From positions 1 to 20,700 of the forward strand of contig JACDCH010000389.1 of the NCBI GenBank assembly GCA_013694495.1: DNA of 20,700 bases, written 5' to 3'. The notes under the pieces are model-generated. The model was not told the origin of the DNA. It saw nothing but the letters and a program-made list of their open reading frames with translations, and searched no databases. Made by a program: the position numbers and the translations under genes. Origin of the DNA: Acidimicrobiia bacterium (GTDB taxonomy: Bacteria; Actinomycetota; Acidimicrobiia; Acidimicrobiales; JACDCH01). Of this stretch, positions 1 to 8,398 are shown one piece after another; within the stretch, counting starts at the first letter, position 1, and every line of letters starts with the position of its first letter.

Positions 1-209
1 GCGCCGCGGTGCCCTCCCGCCCGACGAGCGACCGACCCGGCGCCGATCGTCCGGGGGTGGCGGCCCCGCCGCCCCCTCGACCGGTTCGGGAGCGCCCTGT
101 TCGGGAGGACGCCGAGCCCGTCGCCCCGCCCGCCACCGTCGGCGCCCTCGTCCAGGCCAAGCGCGGCACCCGCGGCGCTCCCCCGCCGCCCGAGGACCCT
201 CCGTCCTGA
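1..209 (+). CDS. C-terminal tail of an unidentified protein (5' end outside window)
   Basis: An open frame enters from the left edge (first full codon at base 3) and ends at TGA 207-209. The visible 68 or so residues are rich in Pro, Arg and Ala, with runs such as APPPPRP and APPPPEDPPS. This looks like a disordered C-terminal tail and has no recognisable domain. Third codon positions are mostly G or C, which supports coding. A GC hairpin follows about 45 bp after the stop. A start inside the window (ATG at 9) is possible, but a partial longer gene is more likely. No function can be assigned. Confidence 0.45.
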   Translation, partial: AAVPSRPTSDRPGADRPGVAAPPPPRPVRERPVREDAEPVAPPATVGALVQAKRGTRGAPPPPEDPPS

Positions 210-255
210 CCACCCGCCAACCGCGTCGCGACGCGCCTGTCGACCGCCGGAGGCG

Positions 256-282
256 CTGGGGGTCTGGGGACGGAGCCCCCAG
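256..282 (+). terminator. GC hairpin downstream of the left-edge gene
   Basis: CTGGGGG (256-262) pairs with CCCCCAG (276-282) across a 13-nt loop, about 45 bp after the stop at 209. There is no T-run after the stem. It may be a factor-dependent or weak terminator, or a dispersed GC-rich repeat of the kind common in actinobacterial intergenic DNA. The rest of 210-387 holds only a 20-bp repeat. Confidence 0.35.
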
Positions 283-356
283 GCATCGGCCGCAGGGCGA
301 CGAAGTCGGCCGAGGACCGCAACGACCGAGCGGAGCGAGGGCTTCAAGACTCGCCG

Positions 357-376
357 GAACGGAGCGAAGCGAGTGA
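357..376. repeat. 20-bp dispersed repeat, copy 1
   Basis: GAACGGAGCGAAGCGAGTGA is identical base for base to 18161-18180, which lies in the yrbEA-yrbEB gap. The core GAGCGAAGCGAG is a mirror repeat: it reads the same forwards and backwards on one strand. Both copies are intergenic. A degenerate version, GAGCGGAGCGAGG, lies at about 329-341. Confidence 0.7.
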
Positions 377-387
377 CGGCGAAGAGC

Positions 388-2873
388 TCAGTCGACGCCC
401 CACCGGTGCGAGGTCGTGACGAGCCGGGTGAGGTCGGCCGGCGGCATCGGCCGGGCGAGGTGGTACCCCTGGGCCCGGAGGCAGTGCAGCCCCTTGACGA
501 TGGCCATCTGCTCCCGGGTCTCGACCCCTTCGGCGGTCACCTCGAGCGCCAGGGCGTCGGCCATGGCGACGATGGCGGCCACGAGGGCGGAGTCGTGGGG
601 ATCGGTGCCGAGGCCGTCCACAAGGGCGCGGTCCACCTTGATGGAGTCGACCGGGAACCGCTTGAGGTAGCTGAGCGAGGAGTAGCCGGTTCCGAAGTCG
701 TCGATCGAGAGGCGGACGCCTCGGCGCTCACCATGGCGCCGGTCACGAGGTTCACGACGGGCTGGTAGTAGACGGTGAATTCCTCACGGTCGAGCGCTCG
801 CCGCAGCTCGGATTCGGTGGCGGCGCGTCCTTCGGTACGCATTCGCAGGGAGTGGTCGAACAGCTCGCTGCGGTCCCGACCGCGCTCCTTGGCGCGGGAG
901 ACGGCTGCGTCGGAGTCCCGGAGCAAGCTCTCGGGCGTCGCGTGGTCGTCGGCCAACACGATGCCGATGCTGACGGTGCCGTTCACCGCCTTCTCCGCGA
1001 TCATGCAGGGCGCCCGTACGGCCTTGAGGATCCGCTCGGCGATGCGGTCGATCTCCCGGGAGCCGACGCCGTCACAGACCACGACGAACTCGTCCCCGCC
1101 GAACCGTGCCGCGGTGTCGCCGGGCCGGACCGCCTCGGCGATCTGGTCCGCCGTGTGGCGGAGGAGCGCGTCACCGGCGGCGTGCCCGAGCGAGTCGTTG
1201 ACGGCCTTGAAGTGGTCGACGTCGATGAACAGCACCCCCAGCTGCGTGCCGCGCCGGCGCGAACCGGCCAGTCCCTGGACGAGGCGGTCGCTCAGCAGGG
1301 TCCGGTTCGGGAGGCCGGTGAGGGTGTCGTGGACCGCCTGGTGGGCGAGGTCCCCCTCCTCCGCTTGCGCGCCGTGATGTCCTGGAGCTGGCCGAAGATG
1401 TACAGCGGTTCCCCGTCCTCGTCGCGCACCAGGCTCACGTGCGTCGACGCCCACACGACCGTGCCGTCCGGCCAGACGAAGCGACGCTCGTCCTCGTAGG
1501 TGTCGTGACCGGCGGCGAGTCGCGCCAGCACCGCGTCGGCCAGCGACACGTCGTCGGGATGCGAGTACTCGGTCCAGCGGCGCCCGACCAGGAGGTCTGC
1601 CGGCCGCCCGAGGAGGGCGCACACCGCCGGGTTCACCCGCAGCGGGATCCCATCGAGGCCGACGATCACGGTCCCGATCGCGGCCTGCTCGAACCCGAAC
1701 TCGAACCGGGTCTCGGCGGCCCGCCGCACGGCGTCGGCTGCGGACCGCTCGGTGTCGTCGATCATCGTGCCCGCCACCAGGACGACGGTGCCGCTGTCGT
1801 CGACCTCCGGCTCCACCCGGGCGCGCACGGTTCGGACCTCGGCGTCCGGGCGGACGATGCGGAACTCGTGGTCGAAGGCGCGGCCCCGTTGCAGCGCGTC
1901 GACCCACACCTGGCCGGCCACCCGCCGGTCGTCGGGGTGCACCGCGGCGTTGAAGCGACTGATGCTCGGCGGCACGGAAGGGTCGATCCCCAGGATGCGG
2001 AAGTACTCCTCCGACCAGGACAGGCGCCCGGTCACGAGATCGAACTCGAAGCTGCCGAGGTGGGCGGTGCGCTGTGCCTCCGCCAGCCGGTACTCGGACT
2101 TCAGCGCCCGCAGGGCGGCGAGCCGGGCGGTGATGTCGATCGAGGCCCCGATCACCGCGGTGATCCGCCCGTCCGGACCGAAGATCGGCGAGAAGGTGAC
2201 GAAGACCGAGACGCTGGAGCCGTCGCGCCGCGCGACCTCGCAGTCGCCGGACCAGGTCCCGCCCCGGCCCATCACGTCGAGCGTCTCCTTGGCGTGGCGG
2301 GGCACGGCCTCGCCGTCGGCGAGCAGGGGGGCGCGCTTCCCGACTGCTTCCTCGGCCGACCACCCGTACAGCTCCTCGGCGGCCCGGTTCCAGTACAGGA
2401 CGATCCGATCGAGGTCCACCGCGATCACGGCCTGACCGACGGCCCCCAGGAGCTCCGACTGGAACCGCACCGTTGCTTCGAGCTGCTTGGCGGCGTCCAC
2501 GTCGATCATCGTGCCGACCCCACCTGATCACCGCGCCGCGCTTGTCGACGATCGGCTGGCCCCGGACCGTGTGCCAGAGGTAGACGCCGTCGAACCGTCG
2601 GACCCGGCAGTCGACGTTCAGCGGGGTCTCGGAGTGCGTCGCGTGCTGCCACGCGAGCAGCGTCCGGTGGCCGTCGTCGGGGTGTAGGAGCGCAGCCCAC
2701 CCCGAGCCGTAGGTCTCCTCGGCCAGGCACCCCGCGTAGTCAGCTCCCCGCTGGTTGAGGTAGTCGAACGCGCCGTCCGGGTGGGCCATCCACACGATGT
2801 GCGGGATGGACTCCCTCAGCAGTGGGAGATCGACGGTGCCGGGCGAGACGCGCTCGGCCGCGGTGAGCGTCAC
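388..2873 (-). pseudogene. Broken PAS x4-GGDEF-EAL cyclic-di-GMP signalling protein
   Basis: Read 2873 to 388, this is one gene scattered over several frames. The GTG at 2871-2873 is four bases past the stop of the upstream GGDEF gene. Four PAS-type sensor domains come first (HPDD and DITARK motifs), then GGDEF, then EAL. The cyclase keeps GGDEF and an inhibitory RxxD site (RPGD) five residues before it. Three lesions are visible. (a) An extra G in the run at 2518-2521, after PAS1 (GAVIRW then VGTMIDVDAAK). (b) A missing base near 1352-1364, in DITARKR-EEGDLAHQAVHDTLTG. (c) A junction at 720/721 where YYQPVVNLVTGAMVSAE jumps out of frame to GVRLSIDDFGTGYSSL, losing roughly 110 residues of EAL. 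The EAL end (DDFGTGYSSL to the TGA at 388-390) is otherwise well preserved. The phosphodiesterase cannot be functional as read. The cyclase could survive only as a re-initiated fragment. Confidence 0.8.
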
Positions 2874-2877
2874 GGCG

Positions 2878-4258
2878 TCATCGCTGACCGACGAGCTGCG
2901 CCGGGCGCTCGAGCAGGTCCGCGTGGGCGGCCGGGTCGAAGAGCTCGGCCCGGTTCTTGCCCCGGGACTTCGCCAGGTACATGACCGCGTCGGCTTCCCG
3001 CACGAGCTGGGCCGGGTCGCCGTCGCCGGTCGGGCGCAGCGCCACCCCGATGCTGGCCCCGACGACCGTGTCGACGCCTTCCACGGGGAACGGGCGCTCG
3101 AACTCCTCGAGCACGCGAGCCGCCACGGCCATGGCCGTAACGGCCGGCACCGGCGCCCGCAGGATGACCGCGAACTCGTCACCACCGAGACGAGCCACGA
3201 CATCGTCGGCGCGGACCGCGCCGACGAGGCGGTCGGCCACCAGCTGGAGCAGGTGGTCCCCGGCGGCGTGGCCCATGGTGTCGTTGACGACCTTGAAGTC
3301 GTCGAGGTCGACGAACAGCACCCCGTACTGCTGGGGTCGCTCGCACAGGTCGGCCAACGTCTCTTCGAAGGAGGGCCGGTTGGCGAGCCCGGTCAGGGAG
3401 TCCGGGGATGGCCCGCTCGACCAGTCGGACGTGGCTGGCGGCCAGCGCGTCAGCCATGCGGGTGAAACTGTCGGCGAGCTCGCCGAGCTCGTCCTCCTGC
3501 TGCACCTGCGGCCGCCGGTCGTGGTCCCCCGCGCCGAAGGCTCGAGCCGCGTCGGCCAGCTCCCGGACGGGCAGGACGACGCCCCGGCGGAGCTGACGGG
3601 ACAACGCCAGGATGAAGAGCAGGACGAGTCCGCTGGCGGCGGCGACGACGAGGAGCACGTGCCGCTCCAGATCGCGAGCGGACGCCGACCCCTGCTGGGC
3701 CTCGACGTGAACACCCTCGTTCAGCGCGGAGAGCACTTCTTCCTGGACGCTGTAGTTCCCGGCGAGCTCGAAGTGCAGCTGATCGTCGTCGCCGAGATCG
3801 GCTTCGAACGACGCGGCGAGCTCTGGGTCCGCGGCGATCGGCCGCAGGAACGCGTACATCGAGTCCCACTGCGCGGTGAGGTCCGCGATCAACGGCTGGT
3901 GAGGTCCGTCGAGCCGGGCCTGCGTCTGCTCCAACAGCGTCCTGGCGCGCTCGTCTGCCGCGAGGAAGGGCTCGGCGAAGACGACGCCGGTGTCGATGAG
4001 CTGATGGGCGAGGCCGTGCTCGGCGGCCAGGACCGGTCCGAGCTCGCCGAGGAGGGCGGTTTCGCGCGCGGTCTCCTGGGCCGTCTCGGCCAAGCGGTCC
4101 ACCAGGTTGCTGACGAGGACGAAGCTGACCAGCCCCGCCGCGACGGAGACCGTCGCCACCGCGGAGAACCAGCAGTTCCAGCGTCGGCGGAGGCTCCGGC
4201 GACTGGGTGTCGGCGCGGGATGGACGGTCAGGTCGACTCCTCGTGTGGTGGCAGCCAC
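2878..4258 (-). pseudogene. Frameshifted two-TM HAMP-GGDEF diguanylate cyclase
   Basis: This would be a membrane sensor that makes c-di-GMP from GTP. The likely start is GTG 4256-4258, but no good ribosome site is visible and the start is uncertain. TM1 lies near residues 27-49 (WFSAVATVSVAAGLVSFVLV). An extracytoplasmic helical domain of about 150 residues follows, then TM2 (VLLVVAAASGLVLLFILAL) and a HAMP linker with the DELGELADSFTRMADAL motif. The frame then breaks in the G run at 3404-3407: ...HVLRV-type linker VRLVERAIP reads into nonsense, while DSLTGLANRPSFEE continues in another frame. The GGDEF domain downstream is intact, with RADD (inhibitory site) five residues before GGDEF, and ends at TGA 2878-2880. 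Removing one base restores ERAIPDSLTGLANR. It is probably a single gene of about 459 aa, either a real pseudogene or a sequencing error. It lies about 100 bp behind the TauD-family gene and directly ahead of the second c-di-GMP gene. Confidence 0.78.
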
Positions 4259-4343
4259 CCAGGGATCGGCCGCGGCGGCGCTGTCGAGAGGCCTGCCCGG
4301 CGTGTTGTTCCAACGTTGATCGACCCCGGGCCCGGCGGCACCA

Positions 4344-4357
4344 GGGGCCGACCGGCC
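4344..4357 (-). terminator. Short GC palindrome after the TauD-family stop
   Basis: On the minus strand GGGCC and GGCCC pair around a 4-nt loop, starting three bases after the stop of the dioxygenase gene (4360). Another CCCGGGCCCGG palindrome lies at about 4324-4334. There is no U-run. It is a plausible but weak 3' end for the oxygenase operon. Confidence 0.25.
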
Positions 4358-4359
4358 CG

Positions 4360-5169
4360 CTACACGGGGGTGTCGCCGGCGATGGTGACGCGCTCCATGA
4401 CCCGCTTGGCGGGGAGGAAGTCGTTCGACACCACGTGCTGGGTGGCCCGGTTGTCCCAGAACGCGACCGAGCCGGGCCGCCACCGGAAGCGGCACTGCAC
4501 GTCGGGGATCGTGGCCGTGGCGTAGAGGCGGCGCAGGAGCTTCCTGCTCTCGTCCGCCTCCCACCCGACGATCCCGCGGGTGAAGCCGGCATTCACGTAC
4601 ACGACCTCCTGGCCCGTCTCGGGGTGGGTGCGCACCACGGGGTGCTCGACGGTCGGGTGCTTCGTCCGCATCCGCTCCTTCACCTCCGGCGGCTGACCGA
4701 TCCCGAACGCCGAGGCGTAGTCGTGGGTGGCGCGCAGGTCGGCGATCGTCTCCTTGGTCGTGTCGTCGAGCAGCTCGTGGGCCTTGGCCATGTCGGCCCA
4801 CAGCGTGTCGCCGCCGAGGGGCGGCAGCGTGACCGCCCGCAGGATCGACCCGAGCGAGGGCTGGGGCCGCCACGTCACGTCGGAGTGCCACGTGTCCGGC
4901 GCCCGGAACGTGCCGCCGGCGGGGATCACGAAGACCTCGGGCTCGGCCTGGTCCCTGGGCGTGATCGGATGCACCTCGAGGTCGCCGAAGCGGCGGGCGA
5001 AGGCGATGTGGCGCGACCGGTCGAGCCGGTGCTGGTCGCGGAAGAACAGCACCTTCCACGCCAGCAACGCGGCTCGCAGCTCCGCCACGACGGCGTCGCC
5101 GAGGTCGTCGGCCAGGTCGACGCCGTCGACCTCGGCGCCGATGGTGGCGGTGAGCGGTGCGATCTCCAT
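4360..5169 (-). CDS. TauD/TfdA-family Fe(II)/2-oxoglutarate dioxygenase
   Basis: A 269-aa complete member of the family that couples 2-oxoglutarate decarboxylation to hydroxylation of a substrate (taurine, 2,4-D, alkyl sulfates and others). The facial triad is visible: H95 and D97 in TWHSDVTW, and H245 in NRATQHVV. The 2-oxoglutarate contacts are also present: T122 in GGDTLW and R256 in PAKRVMER, 11 residues after the distal His as in TauD. The N-terminus (GAEVDGVDLADDL) is typical of the family. The ATG at 5167-5169 follows the SDR stop by 11 nt, so the gene is last in a four-gene operon. No clear Shine-Dalgarno sequence is seen. The substrate cannot be read from sequence. Sulfonate use is not supported by any neighbouring transporter, and the context suggests a step in catabolism of a hydrophobic compound. 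Confidence 0.93.
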   Translation of the reverse strand: MEIAPLTATIGAEVDGVDLADDLGDAVVAELRAALLAWKVLFFRDQHRLDRSRHIAFARRFGDLEVHPITPRDQAEPEVFVIPAGGTFRAPDTWHSDVTWRPQPSLGSILRAVTLPPLGGDTLWADMAKAHELLDDTTKETIADLRATHDYASAFGIGQPPEVKERMRTKHPTVEHPVVRTHPETGQEVVYVNAGFTRGIVGWEADESRKLLRRLYATATIPDVQCRFRWRPGSVAFWDNRATQHVVSNDFLPAKRVMERVTIAGDTPV

Positions 5170-5180
5170 CGGGGCGGAGG

Positions 5181-5948
5181 CTACGAGAGCAGCCCGCCCG
5201 GGGCGCCGCCCCGGATGTCGGCGAGGTCAGGCGCGGCGAACTCGAACACGGCAGGGTCGCGGTCGGGCAGGCACACCCAGCACTCGCCGGTGCGGCCCGA
5301 CGTGAGCGCCCCGACCACGCCGTCGGCGATCAGGCTGGGCGGGATCATCGGGAACCCGGCGCCCCGCAGCAACTCTCGCGCCTCGCCGACCAGCGGCGTG
5401 TCGACCACGCCGGGGCAGACGGCGTTGACGGTGATGCCCCGGGCATCGAGGCCGGGGGCGACCGAGCGGACGAGGCCGACGACGGCGTGCTTGGTGAGCG
5501 TGTAGATCGGGTCGAGGGCGAACGGCCACACGCCGGCCACCGACGCGGTGGCCACGATGCCGCCGCCCGAACCGGCCATCACCCGGGCCACGGCCCGCAG
5601 CCCGTAGACGACGCCGTGGACGTTGACGCCCATGATGCGGTCGTACTGGGCGTCGGTCAACTCGGTGATGTCGGCCGCGCCGGTGACGACGCCGGCGTTG
5701 AGGTGGGCGACGTCGATCGCACCCTCGACCGCGACCACGTCGTCGACCAGCGCCAGCCAGGCCGCGGGGTCGCTGACGTCGGCCCGCACGTAGCGGCCGT
5801 CGACCGCGGCCGCCTGCTCGGCGCCGAGGCCGTCCTGCACATCGACGACGACCACCCGGCACCCCGCCTCGGCCAGCCGGGCGGCGGTGGCCGCACCGAT
5901 GCCTGAAGCACCACCGGTGACGACGGCGACCTTGCCGGCCAGCTCCAT
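5181..5948 (-). CDS. SDR-family NAD(P)-dependent oxidoreductase
   Basis: A 255-aa classical short-chain dehydrogenase/reductase. The cofactor loop is TGGASGIG (11-18). D36 at the end of the second strand favours NAD(H) over NADP(H). Other landmarks are D57, NAG (84-86), N109, catalytic S136, and Y149-xxx-K153 in YTLTK, followed by NAVCPGVVDTP (175-184). It would oxidise an alcohol or reduce a ketone in the cytoplasm. The ATG (5946-5948) overlaps the TGA of the upstream LLM gene by one base (TGATG), indicating translational coupling. The product is an obvious partner for a hydroxylated intermediate made by the adjacent oxygenases. The exact substrate is unknown. Confidence 0.94.
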   Translation of the reverse strand: MELAGKVAVVTGGASGIGAATAARLAEAGCRVVVVDVQDGLGAEQAAAVDGRYVRADVSDPAAWLALVDDVVAVEGAIDVAHLNAGVVTGAADITELTDAQYDRIMGVNVHGVVYGLRAVARVMAGSGGGIVATASVAGVWPFALDPIYTLTKHAVVGLVRSVAPGLDARGITVNAVCPGVVDTPLVGEARELLRGAGFPMIPPSLIADGVVGALTSGRTGECWVCLPDRDPAVFEFAAPDLADIRGGAPGGLLS

Positions 5949-7309
5949 CAGCCGAGGAGGTTGAAGGTCGAGTCGGCGTCGCCCGTGGCCGTGCTGGCCG
6001 CGAACTTCTCGAGCCACTCCTTCATCTCGAGGCTGCCGGAGTCGTCGGCCCACTTCCGCGGCATGGCCGGCAGGTGGTACCCGTCGGGCAGGGCCGGCGG
6101 CGGCGGGGCGGCCGCCTTGCGGGCCAGCGCGGCGTCGACAGCCGGGGCCATGCGCTCGGCCTTGGCCTTCACCTGGGCGGCGTCGCGCTCCTTGAACTGG
6201 GGCAGCACCGAGATGCCGAACAGCTCGATCGCCTCGCAGATGTCCTCGTGGCGGTTCTTGCCGGCCTGCAGAACGAAGATGAGCTGGTCGACGCCGGACT
6301 CCTCGAAGCGGAGGCAGAACTCGCGGATCTGGTCGGGTGTGCCGGTGGCCCCCCGCAGCCCCTTCGTCTCGCCCGCGGCGAGCTTGGCGCCGAGGCGGTC
6401 CTGCTGCACGGCGAGGGCGACGTTCGGGTCGTAGCCGTGCTCGGCGCGCCGCTCGATGTACTGGGACCAGACGTCGGTCGTGCCCGGCTCGTGGTCGCCG
6501 AACACGTAGTAGTGGCCCAGCGAGTAGCCGAAGAAGTTGCCACCCTCGAGGCCCCGCTCGAGTGCCGCCTCCTCCGTGGGGGCGCACATCATCGGCGTGA
6601 CGCAGGCGATGTTGGTGTTGACCGCCTGCCCCACCGGCACGCACTTCTCGGCCAGGGTCGTCTCGTAGTCGTCCACCCAGTGCCGCGCCTCCTCGGGATC
6701 GATGAAGGCAAACGTGAGCGAGCCGAGCCCCTTCTCGGCGGCGAGGAGGATCGTATCGCGGCGGGAGCACGCCACCCACAGCGGCGGGTGCGGCTTCTGC
6801 ACCGGCTTGGGCACGACGTTGCGGGGCGGCATCGACACGAACTGCCCGTCGACGCCGGTGAAGGGCGCCTCGGTCATGCACCGCACCGCCACCTCGAGGC
6901 CCTCGAGCCACGCCTCGCGCTTGGTCATCGGGTCGATGAGGAACCCGCCGAGCTCCGCCTCCGACGACGACTCGCCCGACCCGAACTCCACCCGGCCGTT
7001 CGACACGAGGTCGAGCATCGCCACGCGCTCGGCCGTGCGAGCCGGGTGGTTGTAGCCGGGGGCGGTCTGGATGATCCCGTGGCCCAGGCGGATCTCGCGG
7101 GTGCGCTGGCTGGCGGCGGCGAGGAACACCTCGGGCGCGGAGGAGTGCGAGTACTCCTCGAGGAAGTGATGCTCGACCTCCCACACGACGTCGAAGCCGA
7201 GCTTGTCGGCCAGCTCGACCTGCTCGAGCGCGTCCTGGATGAGCTTGACCTCCGAGCCCTCGTCCCAGGGCCGGGGCAGCTGGTGCTCGTAGAAGATGCC
7301 GAACTTCAC
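5948..7309 (-). CDS. LLM-class flavin-dependent monooxygenase (luciferase-like)
   Basis: A 453-aa luciferase-like TIM-barrel enzyme that uses reduced flavin (FMNH2 or F420) to insert oxygen or transfer hydride. The N-terminus KFGIFYEHQLPRPW and the family motif EHHF (46-49) are present, as are ASQRTREIRLGHGI, GRVEFGSGES and a C-terminal TGTPDQIREF segment. It is longer than the 330-350 aa usual for the family because of an Ala/Pro-rich C-terminal extension (KAAAPPPPALPDGYHLP) and a final helical tail. The start is GTG 7307-7309, overlapping the TGA of the upstream ferritin-like gene by 4 bp (GTGA), with GGAG about 9 nt upstream. It is the second gene of the oxygenase operon. F420 versus FMN cannot be decided from sequence alone. 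Confidence 0.92.
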   Translation of the reverse strand: MKFGIFYEHQLPRPWDEGSEVKLIQDALEQVELADKLGFDVVWEVEHHFLEEYSHSSAPEVFLAAASQRTREIRLGHGIIQTAPGYNHPARTAERVAMLDLVSNGRVEFGSGESSSEAELGGFLIDPMTKREAWLEGLEVAVRCMTEAPFTGVDGQFVSMPPRNVVPKPVQKPHPPLWVACSRRDTILLAAEKGLGSLTFAFIDPEEARHWVDDYETTLAEKCVPVGQAVNTNIACVTPMMCAPTEEAALERGLEGGNFFGYSLGHYYVFGDHEPGTTDVWSQYIERRAEHGYDPNVALAVQQDRLGAKLAAGETKGLRGATGTPDQIREFCLRFEESGVDQLIFVLQAGKNRHEDICEAIELFGISVLPQFKERDAAQVKAKAERMAPAVDAALARKAAAPPPPALPDGYHLPAMPRKWADDSGSLEMKEWLEKFAASTATGDADSTFNLLG

Positions 7310-8367
7310 GCCGCCGCTCCTGCTTCGTCGGTGGTGGCCAGCGAGTGGAACTCGGCCAGCAGGTCCGTGCCGTTCGGGCGCTTCAGGACCCAGTGCTCGA
7401 CCTCGCCCAGGATGGCCTTGCGGGTGACGGCCCGGCCGGCGCCGAGGCTCTGCGCCCGGCACGCGTCCCAGATGCGGCCGACCATCTCGGCGCCGTCGTG
7501 CTTGCGCCCTGACGAGCCGACCCAGGTGCGGTCGCGCATCTCGGTGATGGCCGTCTTCAGGTAGCCGACGTGCGGCGTCTCGTCCGCCCGGATGTACGAC
7601 ACGAGGCGGGCGGCCTCGCCCTCGCCGGCGACCAGGTTCGTGTCCGACAGCCAGGCGTCGGCCCAGGCGAACGTGTGGAACGCCTGCACCTCGATGAGCA
7701 GCACCCGCACCATGAGGTTGGCGATCAGTTCGACGTTCGTGTCGATGTCGTCGGGCAGCAGGCGGTCGAGGACCGATCCGTCGCCTGAACCGCCGGGTCC
7801 GAAGCCCATGCGGGCGAGCATGGCGTCGACGTCGATCTTGGCGTCGGGGTCGCCGAAGGCGATGTCGCGGGCGGCGAACCACATGTCCTTGTGGCCCGCC
7901 TCCTCCTCCCAGCCGGCTTCGTCGCGGCCGTGGGCCTCGAACAGGCCGGTGCCGAGGTGGGCCGTCGCGGTGCCGGCGATGGACTCGTCGAAGTGCTTCT
8001 GGAAGTCGCCCGGGTTCAGGAACCGGATGTTGGCCCCGAAGCCCTCGACCGTGCCGATGCGGGTGAGCGTGGCGATGAGCGGCTCGGGCACGCCCTTCTC
8101 GATGAGGAAGCGGGCCTGGGCGACGTTCGGGAAATTGGCCGGCCACGTCTCGAGCGGGACGTGGAGGATCTCGGTGCCGAACTCCTCGCGGTGCTTCGCC
8201 TGCCAGGCCTCGATGGCCGGCACGCGGTGGCGCGTCCGGGGCGAGACGTACTCGCCGGTCTCGTCGAACCCGCCGTGGCAGCGGATGCCGCGCGCCACGA
8301 GCGGCTCGGCGACGGCGTGGTCGGCGAGGAGCTCCTCGGCGGTGAACTCGGTCTGCGCTGTCCCCAT
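7306..8367 (-). CDS. Ferritin-like diiron protein, putative oxygenase/oxidase
   Basis: A 353-aa cytoplasmic protein with the ligand pattern of a ferritin-like four-helix diiron fold. It has two ExxH motifs, E156-xx-H159 (EEAGHKDMWF) and E263-xx-H266 (ADETPHVGYL), plus E226 in LIEVQAFH on a helix between them and other acidic residues upstream (for example FDESIAG). It has no signal peptide or TM segment. I do not recognise a named subfamily, so oxygenase or oxidase activity is inferred from the metal-ligand pattern. The ATG (8365-8367) is the first gene of the minus-strand operon. A TACACT -10-like box ends 8 nt before the ATG, so the transcript may be leaderless. It faces the TetR gene across a 31-bp gap holding an inverted repeat. 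Confidence 0.8.
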   Translation of the reverse strand: MGTAQTEFTAEELLADHAVAEPLVARGIRCHGGFDETGEYVSPRTRHRVPAIEAWQAKHREEFGTEILHVPLETWPANFPNVAQARFLIEKGVPEPLIATLTRIGTVEGFGANIRFLNPGDFQKHFDESIAGTATAHLGTGLFEAHGRDEAGWEEEAGHKDMWFAARDIAFGDPDAKIDVDAMLARMGFGPGGSGDGSVLDRLLPDDIDTNVELIANLMVRVLLIEVQAFHTFAWADAWLSDTNLVAGEGEAARLVSYIRADETPHVGYLKTAITEMRDRTWVGSSGRKHDGAEMVGRIWDACRAQSLGAGRAVTRKAILGEVEHWVLKRPNGTDLLAEFHSLATTDEAGAAA

Positions 8368-8375
8368 GGCTGCGA

Positions 8376-8381
8376 AGTGTA
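8376..8381 (-). promoter_or_regulatory. Candidate -10 box of a leaderless oxygenase-operon promoter
   Basis: On the minus strand TACACT (8381 to 8376) matches TAnnnT. The A of the operon's first ATG (8367) is 8 nt downstream, where transcription would begin. No Shine-Dalgarno sequence precedes this ATG, which agrees with a leaderless mRNA, common in actinobacteria. The -35 match is poor. The box overlaps the left arm of the adjacent inverted repeat. Confidence 0.4.
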
Positions 8382-8397
8382 AACTCTTGCGTATACA
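8378..8397. promoter_or_regulatory. Probable TetR operator in the divergent gap
   Basis: TGTAAAC (8378-8384) and GTATACA (8391-8397) form an inverted repeat with 6-nt spacing, matching at six of seven arm positions. It lies between the divergent start codons at 8367 and 8399 and overlaps the candidate minus-strand -10 box, as well as a TAAACT (8380-8385) that could serve the + strand. Autogenous TetR repressors typically bind such sites, blocking both promoters. Ligand release would turn on the oxygenase operon. This is inference from position and symmetry. Confidence 0.6.
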
Positions 8398-8398
8398 G

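Noticed and set aside
537..3203. Single 888-codon minus-strand frame as one intact gene
   Set aside because: Its N-terminal part and its middle are nonsense relative to the GGDEF and PAS domains, which lie in other frames there. Only the PAS1 and second GGDEF portions are genuine.
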